64,000 nucleotides of DNA from positions 1,054,001 to 1,118,000 of the forward strand of contig NZ_JASZYE010000001.1 in the NCBI RefSeq assembly GCF_030317145.1, written 5' to 3'. Positions 58,163-64,000 of this stretch are shown here, one piece after another. The position numbers and the translations under genes are program-made. Below the pieces are notes generated by a model. The model saw only the letters and a program-made list of their open reading frames with translations, was not told the DNA's origin and searched no databases. The stretch comes from Variovorax flavidus (lineage in GTDB: Bacteria > Pseudomonadota > Gammaproteobacteria > Burkholderiales > Burkholderiaceae_C). How positions within the stretch are numbered: position 1 is the first letter of the stretch; the number at the start of each line of letters is the position of its first letter.

Positions 58163-59539
58163 TCAGGCGCTGACTTCGGCCGACAGCGCCAGCGCACGGT
58201 CCACCATCTGCGGCGCGAGGCCGAGGTAGTTGGCCGGATCGGTGAGGCGATCGATGGTGGCGCGGTCGAAGTGCTTCGTGACTTCGGGCAGGGCTGCGAG
58301 GGCTTCGGCCAGAGTGCCGCCCTTGTCGTTCACGGTGCGGCACGCGTCGTAGACCACGTCGTGGGCCTGCTGGCGGCCAATGTGCGGCGCCATGCCCATC
58401 ATCACGGCCTCGGCCACGATCAGGCCCTTGGTGATGCCGAGGTTGTGAGCCATGCGGGCTTCATCGACGATGAGGCCGCCGAGCGCGAACTTGGCCTGGT
58501 GCAAGGCGCCCGACGAGAGGATGAAGCTCTCGGGGATCGCGATCCATTCGGCGTGCCAGGGACCGGTGGCGCGCTCGAAGTCCTGCACCATCGCGTCGAT
58601 CATCAACCCGGCGTGCTGGCGCACCGCCTTGGAGGCGGCCAGCATCAGCTCGCTGGAGATCGGGTTGCGCTTCTGCGGCATCGTGCTCGACGCGCCGCGC
58701 CCCTTGACGAAAGGCTCGTAGACCTCGGCGAACTCGGTCGACGCCATGATCATGATGTCGAGCGCGATCTTGCCGAGCGAGCCCGTGATGATCGCCAGCA
58801 GGTTCACCGCTTCGGCAAAGCCGTCGCGGGCCACGTGCCAGGTGGTGGCGGGCACGCCGAGCTTCAGCTCTCCGGCCATCGCCTTCTGCACTTCGAAGCC
58901 CTTGTCGCCGAGCGAGGCTAGCGTGCCGGCGGCGCCCGCGAACTCGACCACCGCGACGCGAGGCCGCAGCTCGGCAAGGCGCTCCTGGTGCCGGTCGAAC
59001 ATCGCAAGCCAGATCGCCACCTTGTAGCCGAAGGTCACCGGCAGCGCCTGCTGCAGATGGGTGCGGCCCGCCATCGGCGTGTCGCGGTGCTTCTTCGCCA
59101 GCGCGGCCAGGATGCCACGCAGCTCGCGGATGTCCTCGCCCACGCTGTCGAGCGCGTCGCGCACCTGCAGCGCGACAGCGGTGTCCATGATGTCCTGCGT
59201 GGTCGCGCCCCAGTGCACGTAGCGGCCCGATTCGCCGCACATCGCCACCAGCTGGTGAACCAGCGGCAGGATCGGATAGCCCACGATGTCCGTCTCGTGG
59301 CGCATGTGGTCGAAGTCGATCCGGTCGATCCTGGATTCGCGCGCGATGACTTCAGCCGCCTCCGCGGGGATGACACCGCAGCGGGCCTCGGCCCTTGCCA
59401 GCGCGATCTCTGCATCGATGTAGCGCTGGATCAGCGCGCCGTCCGAGAAGAGCTGCCGCATCTTCTGGGTGCCGAAGGCATCGCGGAAGAGGATGGAATC
59501 AACGACCGTGCTGGCCATGGGGAGCGAAGGAGTGGACAT
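58163..59539 (-). CDS. fumarase/aspartase-superfamily lyase (PcaB/adenylosuccinate-lyase branch)
   Basis: 458-residue lyase. The superfamily signature GASSTMPQKRNP is near 275-290, preceded by HWGATTQDIMDT and GRTHLQQALP, the first and second conserved regions. This branch holds 3-carboxy-cis,cis-muconate cycloisomerase, adenylosuccinate lyase and other C-N lyases. The ATG at 59539 has GAGG five bases upstream. It heads the operon with dctA, Bug and fumC, not with aromatic-ring genes, so a fumarate-releasing elimination is more likely than muconate cycloisomerisation. The divergent GntR regulator probably controls it through palindromes at 59574 and 59601. Confidence 0.85.
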   Translation of the reverse strand: MSTPSLPMASTVVDSILFRDAFGTQKMRQLFSDGALIQRYIDAEIALARAEARCGVIPAEAAEVIARESRIDRIDFDHMRHETDIVGYPILPLVHQLVAMCGESGRYVHWGATTQDIMDTAVALQVRDALDSVGEDIRELRGILAALAKKHRDTPMAGRTHLQQALPVTFGYKVAIWLAMFDRHQERLAELRPRVAVVEFAGAAGTLASLGDKGFEVQKAMAGELKLGVPATTWHVARDGFAEAVNLLAIITGSLGKIALDIMIMASTEFAEVYEPFVKGRGASSTMPQKRNPISSELMLAASKAVRQHAGLMIDAMVQDFERATGPWHAEWIAIPESFILSSGALHQAKFALGGLIVDEARMAHNLGITKGLIVAEAVMMGMAPHIGRQQAHDVVYDACRTVNDKGGTLAEALAALPEVTKHFDRATIDRLTDPANYLGLAPQMVDRALALSAEVSA

Positions 59540-59573
59540 AGGGGCCTCGTGAAGTGATGTGGGGCGGACGTCA

Positions 59574-59589
59574 ATATGTCCGGACATAT
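59574..59589. promoter_or_regulatory. perfect 16-bp palindrome, likely GntR operator 1
   Basis: ATATGTCCGGACATAT is a perfect inverted repeat in the divergent lyase/gntR gap, 34 bp from the lyase start codon. Its core recurs with one change 26 bp away (59601-59614). GntR/HutC regulators bind such short palindromes next to their own genes. Confidence 0.6.
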
Positions 59590-59600
59590 GTTCACTGTAA

Positions 59601-59614
59601 TATGTTCGGACATA
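59601..59614. promoter_or_regulatory. near-palindrome, likely GntR operator 2
   Basis: TATGTTCGGACATA matches the core of operator 1 (TATGTCCGGACATA) at 13 of 14 positions. It lies 29 bp before the gntR start codon at 59644. Centre-to-centre distance to operator 1 is 26 bp. Confidence 0.55.
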
Positions 59615-59643
59615 ACCGCCCAATGGGGTATACCCTTAAGCCC

Positions 59644-60393
59644 ATGAACGACGCTCTCGAACCGACCCCGCAGAAGGCCAACTTCTCGAACATCGCCCGC
59701 CACCTGACCGACGGCATCACGTCGGGGCACTTCGCCGTGGGGACGCTGCTGCCGACCGAACTGGAGCTTTGCAAGCACTACGGCACCAGCCGCCACACCG
59801 TGCGCGCCGCACTGGCGGAATTGCAAGAGCTGGGACTGGTGTCGCGCCGCAAGAACGTGGGCACGCGCGTCGTCTCCGCGAAGCCGAGGCCCAGGTTCAG
59901 GCCTTCGCTGGCATCGGTCGACGATCTGGTGCAGTTCGGTGCCGAGCACCAGCGCGTGGTGCAGGCGATCGGGCAGACGACGGTGACGGGCGAACTCGCC
60001 CGTGAGCTGGGCTGCGCCGATGGCGCGCCTTGGCTGCGCATTTCGAGCCTTCGGATGGTGGGCGACGAGGACGCGCTGCCGATCGGCTGGACCGACGTCT
60101 ACATCGACCCCGGTTACGCCGACATTGCCGAGGTGGTCCGGGCCTCGCCCGATTCGCTGATCAGCTCACTGATCGAGGACCGCTATGACCGGCATATCGC
60201 AGAGATCCACCAGGACGTGCGCGCATTCACGATCACCGATGGCGCCATGGCCGACAAGCTCCAGGTGAAGGCTGGCACGACGGCGCTGAAGATCGTTCGA
60301 CGCTATTTCGACGACGAGGGCGATGTCTTCGAGATCTCTGTCTCGGTGCATCCCGCGGACCGGTTCTCGGTGTCGATGCAGCTGCGCAGATAG
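59644..60393 (+). CDS. GntR-family (HutC/UTRA type) transcriptional regulator
   Basis: 249-residue regulator. The N-terminal winged helix (about 10-75: GTLLPTELELCKHYGTSRHTVRAALAELQELGLVSRR) is of GntR type, and the rest is a UTRA effector domain (about 95-245). The ATG at 59644 begins the conserved part; another at 59623 is possible. It is divergent from the lyase-dctA-Bug-fumC operon. Two near-identical palindromes in the 104-bp gap suggest it represses both directions until an effector binds. It ends 10 bp from the convergent FMN oxidase gene. Confidence 0.9.
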   Translation: MNDALEPTPQKANFSNIARHLTDGITSGHFAVGTLLPTELELCKHYGTSRHTVRAALAELQELGLVSRRKNVGTRVVSAKPRPRFRPSLASVDDLVQFGAEHQRVVQAIGQTTVTGELARELGCADGAPWLRISSLRMVGDEDALPIGWTDVYIDPGYADIAEVVRASPDSLISSLIEDRYDRHIAEIHQDVRAFTITDGAMADKLQVKAGTTALKIVRRYFDDEGDVFEISVSVHPADRFSVSMQLRR

Positions 60394-60403
60394 GGCGTTG
60401 CGC

Positions 60404-61657
60404 CTACGCCGTGCCGAAAAGGTTCTGGCGGCCCACGCCCGCGGGACTCCGGACCCCGATCAGCGCCATGTTGCGCATGATCTCCGACGCCAGGATGCCG
60501 ATGGCGTGCTCCACGCCGGCCTGCCCCGCCATCGCGCCGGCGTAGTTGAACGGCCGCCCGACGAAGACGAACTTCGCGCCCAGCGCCAGCGCGAGCAGCA
60601 CGTCGTTGCCGCGACGAAAGCCGCTGTCGATCATCACGGGATAGTCCTTGCCGAGCGCATCGACGACCGCAGGCAGCACCTGCATCGGCGACACGGCGCC
60701 ATCCAGCTGCCGGCCGCCGTGGTTCGACAGGATGACGCCGTCGGCACCGTGCTCTCGCGCCTGCAGCGCATCGCGAGGGTCGAGGATGCCCTTGACGACC
60801 AGTTGGCCTTGCCAGCGCCGGCGTATCAGCGCGAAGTGCTCCCAGTTCAGGTGGTCGCGCGCGCCGAAGTCGCGCATCACGCTGGACGACAGGATCGGCG
60901 CACCGCGCGTGGACTGCGAGTTCTCGAAATGCGGCATGCCGTGCACGAGCAGCGTGCGCAGCGCCGTCTTGCAAAGCCACCCCGGGCGCGTGATGCCGTC
61001 CAGCGCGAGGCGAAGGCTCGGCCGCAGCGGCGTGGAGAAGCCGGCCCGGATGTTGTTCTCGCGGTTGCCCGAGACCGGCGTGTCCACCGTGACCACGAGC
61101 GTGCCGAAGCCGGCGCGCTCCACCCGGTCCAGCAGCTTGAGGATGCGCTCCGGCTCGCCGGGCACATAGGCCTGGAACCAGGCGGCCGGATTGGCGCGAG
61201 CGACTTCCTCCATCGCGATCAGGGAAGTCCCGCTCAGGATCATCGGCACGTTGGTGGCCGCGGCCGCCTGCGCCTGGACGAGGTCGCCGCGGTAGGCCGA
61301 CAGCGCGCCGATGCCCATGGGCGCGATGCCGAACGGCGCCGCGTACTGCCTGCCGAGCAAGGGCGTGGCCAGTGTGCGTGTGGACGTGTCGGTGAGGATG
61401 CGGGGCACCCACGCGAAGCCTTCGAACGCGCTGCGATTGGCCCGCAGAGAGCGGTTCGTCTCGCAGCCGCCCGACACGTAGGCAAAGATGGGCGCGGGCA
61501 GGAAGCGCCGTGCCGCGTGCTCGAAATCGTCCAGCGACAGCATGCGGCGCAGCTTGCGCGGCAGCTTCGATCCGCCTGCGCCCGCCGGCGCGGACGAACT
61601 CGGCGCGGCCACGTGCTCCAGGCCGGTCGATGAGGTCGTCGTCACGGCGGCGCTCAC
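60404..61657 (-). CDS. FMN-dependent alpha-hydroxyacid oxidase/dehydrogenase
   Basis: 417-residue TIM-barrel flavoenzyme of the lactate/glycolate oxidase family. FMN and substrate contacts are visible in IAPMGIGALS, the QAYVPGEPERIL and TVDTPVSGNREN strands, and the active-site SNHGGRQLDGA with catalytic His. It oxidises an L-2-hydroxyacid to the 2-oxoacid. The GTG at 61657 overlaps the RraA stop codon by four bases, so the two are coupled; a second GTG five codons on is possible. The N-terminal about 35 residues are Ser/Thr/Ala-rich and atypical. It pairs with a D-specific dehydrogenase upstream, covering both stereoisomers. Confidence 0.88.
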   Translation of the reverse strand: MSAAVTTTSSTGLEHVAAPSSSAPAGAGGSKLPRKLRRMLSLDDFEHAARRFLPAPIFAYVSGGCETNRSLRANRSAFEGFAWVPRILTDTSTRTLATPLLGRQYAAPFGIAPMGIGALSAYRGDLVQAQAAAATNVPMILSGTSLIAMEEVARANPAAWFQAYVPGEPERILKLLDRVERAGFGTLVVTVDTPVSGNRENNIRAGFSTPLRPSLRLALDGITRPGWLCKTALRTLLVHGMPHFENSQSTRGAPILSSSVMRDFGARDHLNWEHFALIRRRWQGQLVVKGILDPRDALQAREHGADGVILSNHGGRQLDGAVSPMQVLPAVVDALGKDYPVMIDSGFRRGNDVLLALALGAKFVFVGRPFNYAGAMAGQAGVEHAIGILASEIMRNMALIGVRSPAGVGRQNLFGTA

Positions 61658-62352
61658 ACCGGCAGGCCCTTGGCGCGCAAGGTCGCGTCGAAGCGCTCGG
61701 GGTCGGACTTGCCTGCCGCGTTGTCGGCGCGGATCTTCGCTTCCTTCACCAGGTGCGCGCGGCTTCGCGCCAGGACGTCGACGCACTCGGCTGCTGGAAT
61801 GGCAATGACGCCATCGGCATCGCCGACGACCAGGTCGCCCGGCAGCACCGCGAGGCCGGCGCAGGAGACCGGCACGTTGATCTCGCCGGGGCCGTCCTTG
61901 CTCGGGCCACGGTGCGTGTGGCCGCGAGCGAAGATTGGCATGCCCTCCTCCGCCCATTCGCACAGGTCGCGCACCGCGCCGTCGATGACGAGGCCGCCGA
62001 GGCGCTTGAAGAGACAGGTCGTGCGGATCAGCCCGCCGACCAGGGCCTGCGACACATCGCCGCCGCCATCGATGACCAGCACGTCGCCGGGCTGCACCAT
62101 CATCAGCGCCTTGTGGATCATCAGGTTGTCGCCGGGGCGCACGCGCACCGTGACGGCCGGGCCGCACAGCACGGTGTCGAGCCGCGCGTGGTACTGGCGC
62201 AGGCCGATGGTGCCGATGTTTCGGCTCATCGCATCGCCGATCGCCGCGACCGGGATGTCGCGGAACGCTGCCACGACATCGGCTGCGGGGCCTGCGGCGC
62301 GGGGATGGATGCGGTAGCCGGCGGGCCACTGGACGGCGGTTTCGTTGCTCAT
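61654..62352 (-). CDS. RraA-family aldolase/decarboxylase (second copy)
   Basis: 232-residue RraA-like protein, paralogous to 32159-32848. The catalytic Arg-Asp motif appears in DGAVRDLCEWAE and the pyruvate loop in DGGGDVSQALVGG. It likely cleaves a 4-hydroxy-2-oxoacid or decarboxylates an oxoacid, releasing pyruvate. GGAG lies five bases before the ATG at 62352. It lies 31 bp after the dehydrogenase gene and is coupled to the FMN oxidase gene. The two copies differ enough to suggest different substrates. Confidence 0.9.
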   Translation of the reverse strand: MSNETAVQWPAGYRIHPRAAGPAADVVAAFRDIPVAAIGDAMSRNIGTIGLRQYHARLDTVLCGPAVTVRVRPGDNLMIHKALMMVQPGDVLVIDGGGDVSQALVGGLIRTTCLFKRLGGLVIDGAVRDLCEWAEEGMPIFARGHTHRGPSKDGPGEINVPVSCAGLAVLPGDLVVGDADGVIAIPAAECVDVLARSRAHLVKEAKIRADNAAGKSDPERFDATLRAKGLPV

Positions 62353-62383
62353 GGAATCTCCGGGGACATCAGACGGGTGGGGA

Positions 62384-63358
62384 TCAGGAAAAGACCTGGG
62401 GATTGACACAGGCCGACGGATCGACCGGTCGGCCCTGCAGCCAGCCGAGCACGTTGCGCGCGGCGCCGCTGGCCATGCCCGCGAGGGCGGCAGGCGTGGA
62501 ACCGCCGACATGCGGCGTCAGCACGACGTTGGGCAATGCAGCCAGCGGGCTGTCGGCAGGCAGCGGCTCGACCGCCATGGTGTCGAGGCCAGCCGCGTGC
62601 AGTTGGCCGCGCCGCAGCGCAGCGATCAACGCCGGCTCGTCGACCACTTCGCCGCGCGCCGTATTGACGAGGATGGCGCCGCGCCGCATCGCCGCGAACT
62701 GCCCGGCACCGAGCATGTTGCGGGTGTGCTTGTTGAGCGGCACATGCAGGCTGAGCACATCGACCTGCGGCAGCATCGCGGCCAGCGACGGCACCAGCCG
62801 CACGCCATCGACTGCGCTCTTGCCATCGGTCAGTGCCGGGTCGAAGGCCAGCACTTCCATGCCGAGCGCCCGGCATACCGTCGCGACGCGCTGGCCGATC
62901 TGGCCGAAGCCGACCAGTCCCAGCGTCTTGCCATGCAGTTCTACGCCATCCTGCGCGCGCGACCAGCGGCCGGCGTGCAACTCGGCGTCCATCCAGCCGA
63001 TGCGGCGTGCCGCGGCGAACATCAGCCCCAGCGTCATCTCGGCCACCGACTGCGCATTGGCGCCCGGCGTCACGTAGACCGGGATGCCGCGCGCGGTGGC
63101 CGCATCGACATCGATGTTGCTGACGCCGACGCCATGCTTGGAGATGACCTTGAGCGTGGGGCATGCCGCGATGGCCCGGCCCGAGAGCTGTACCGTGCGC
63201 GAGATGACCGCATCGACGGGCTCCGTGGCCATGATGCGTTCGACCTCTTCCACGCTGTCGGGGTCGGCAAGGTAGATCACGCGCGCGCCGGCTTGCGTCA
63301 GGAGGTCGGTGCCGGCCTTCGCGAGCTTGGGCGCCGTGACCAGGATGGTGGGGTTCAC
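62384..63358 (-). CDS. D-isomer-specific 2-hydroxyacid dehydrogenase (second copy)
   Basis: 324-residue NAD(P)-dependent dehydrogenase. The Rossmann motif is GLVGFGQIGQRVA, and catalytic residues lie in NTARGEVVDE (Arg), MAVEPLP (Glu) and TPHVGGST (His). It starts with GTG at 63358 (AGGA eight bases upstream). It is paralogous to 32845-33771 and likewise lies between Bug and RraA genes. It probably interconverts a D-2-hydroxyacid and the 2-oxoacid cleaved by RraA. A phosphoglycerate dehydrogenase role is unlikely given the context. Confidence 0.92.
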   Translation of the reverse strand: MNPTILVTAPKLAKAGTDLLTQAGARVIYLADPDSVEEVERIMATEPVDAVISRTVQLSGRAIAACPTLKVISKHGVGVSNIDVDAATARGIPVYVTPGANAQSVAEMTLGLMFAAARRIGWMDAELHAGRWSRAQDGVELHGKTLGLVGFGQIGQRVATVCRALGMEVLAFDPALTDGKSAVDGVRLVPSLAAMLPQVDVLSLHVPLNKHTRNMLGAGQFAAMRRGAILVNTARGEVVDEPALIAALRRGQLHAAGLDTMAVEPLPADSPLAALPNVVLTPHVGGSTPAALAGMASGAARNVLGWLQGRPVDPSACVNPQVFS

Positions 63359-63378
63359 TGGGTAAGTCCTGTCGCGGC

Positions 63379-64000
63379 TCAGTCGAGCTTGATGTTGGCT
63401 CCGCGGATCAGCGCGCCCCATTTCTGGTGTTCGCTGCGGATGTAGTCGCCGAACTGCCGGGGCGTGCCTTCGGCAGCGGCCGTGCTGCCTTCGAGCGCCA
63501 GCTTCTCGAGCACGTCCGGACGCTTGAGGATCTTCTGCACCTCGCTGTTGATGCGCTCGACCACTGCCGGGGGCGTGCCCGCGGGTGCGACCAGCCCGGT
63601 CCAGGTGATCGCGTCGAAGCCCGGATAACCCTGCTCCGCGACCGTCGGCACGGCTGCAAGTTGTGGCACGGTCTTCAGCCGTTGCGGCGAGCTGATGGCC
63701 AGTGCGCGGACCTTGCCGCCGGTCAGTTGGGGGATCGCGACGGGCGTGTTCGCGAAGTTCAGCTCCACCTGGTTGCCGAGCAGGTCGGTCATGGCCGGTC
63801 CCGCGCCCTTGTATGGCACGTTCAGCATCTTGATGTCCGCGCGGCGCTCCAGCATCTCGCCGGCCAGATGGCCCACGGTGCCGTTGCCGGCCAGGCCGAT
63901 GCGCAGTGATTCGGGCTTGGCCTTCGACGCGGCGACCACGTCGGCCAACGTCTTGTAGGGCGACGACGCGTTCACCAGCAGCACCACCGGCTGCGATGCG
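63379..64000 (-). CDS. Bug/TctC-family solute-binding protein, 5' end cut by window edge
   Basis: The C-terminal about 207 residues of a Bug protein: ASSPYKTLADVVAASKAKP, NVPYKGAGPAMTDLLGNQVE and the late VPTVAEQGYPGFD segment are clear. The signal peptide and first domain lie right of the window. It stands 20 bp upstream of the second D-2-hydroxyacid dehydrogenase gene and repeats the Bug-dehydrogenase-RraA layout of 31127-33771. It is the fifth Bug protein in the window. Confidence 0.9.
   Translation of the reverse strand, partial: ASQPVVLLVNASSPYKTLADVVAASKAKPESLRIGLAGNGTVGHLAGEMLERRADIKMLNVPYKGAGPAMTDLLGNQVELNFANTPVAIPQLTGGKVRALAISSPQRLKTVPQLAAVPTVAEQGYPGFDAITWTGLVAPAGTPPAVVERINSEVQKILKRPDVLEKLALEGSTAAAEGTPRQFGDYIRSEHQKWGALIRGANIKLD

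Noticed and set aside
58163..59539. Calling the lyase PcaB (3-carboxy-cis,cis-muconate cycloisomerase)
   Set aside because: No protocatechuate-pathway gene is nearby, and the neighbours (DctA, FumC) point to C4 acids, so only the family was named.

Overview
The window looks like chromosomal DNA of a high-GC betaproteobacterium of the order Burkholderiales, most likely a Comamonadaceae member such as Variovorax. This is inferred from strong G/C third-position bias (which leaves long spurious antisense frames everywhere), five Bug/TctC-type solute-binding proteins, and a broad small-molecule catabolic repertoire. No rRNA, tRNA, CRISPR array, insertion sequence or phage gene was recognised. No gene-free gap exceeds about 260 bp.

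Layout. (1) 1-6049, minus strand: DUF1302 outer-membrane protein, DUF1329 protein, YCF48/Asp-box propeller and an RND/MMPL permease cut by the left edge. (2) 6298-8806, plus: DUF3300 and DUF2950 exported proteins. (3) 8875-20445, minus: a MalT-like LuxR regulator, then a tight eight-gene catabolic run: TauD/TfdA dioxygenase, BKACE, RBBP9 hydrolase, quinone oxidoreductase, MFS transporter, AlkK-like acyl-CoA ligase, YeiH/SuyZ-type exporter and a Bug protein. (4) 20671-23046: Tat-exported phospholipase C with a possible Pho box. (5) 23077-26644, minus: DedA, TrkH, TrkA. (6) 26667-29547: AraC regulator divergent from a Tat-exported GMC oxidoreductase, with a tandem 19-bp direct repeat between them. 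(7) 29507-35749: a cyclic-nucleotide-domain protein and an IclR regulator divergent from Bug, RraA, D-2-hydroxyacid dehydrogenase, Bug and SMP-30 lactonase. (8) 35763-39172: thioesterase, double-PAS hybrid kinase, acetyltransferase, small protein. (9) 39239-43862, minus: YiaW (DUF3302), YiaV-type HlyD, NodT-type outer-membrane lipoprotein, patatin lipoprotein. (10) 44120-54384: envelope and stress-type genes with a GH13/GH63-like hydrolase pair, YihY, glycine-zipper/DUF2383 fusion, GAF protein, phospholipase-D-type synthase and zinc metallopeptidase. (11) 54351-60393: fumarase/aspartase-type lyase, DctA, Bug and FumC, divergent from a GntR regulator with two near-identical palindromes between them. 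(12) 60404-64000, minus: a second Bug, D-2-hydroxyacid dehydrogenase and RraA module ending in an FMN alpha-hydroxyacid oxidase, cut by the right edge.

How it may work together. The most interesting link is a G/C-tract dyad (five or more C, exactly eight bases, six G, then another G run). It lies about 100 bp upstream of both the DUF1302 operon and the TauD-BKACE operon, and the second copy sits directly downstream of the LuxR-type regulator. This suggests one regulon that couples outer- and inner-membrane handling of a hydrophobic substrate to its intracellular activation and breakdown. The substrate is unknown. A fatty-acyl compound, possibly sulfated or sulfonated, would fit the AlkK-like ligase, the TauD-type dioxygenase and the YeiH/SuyZ-type exporter, but this is inference.

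Several genes use TTG starts with good ribosome-binding sites (DUF1302, LuxR regulator, trkA, GMC oxidoreductase, first Bug of the IclR cluster). Start positions here were chosen accordingly.
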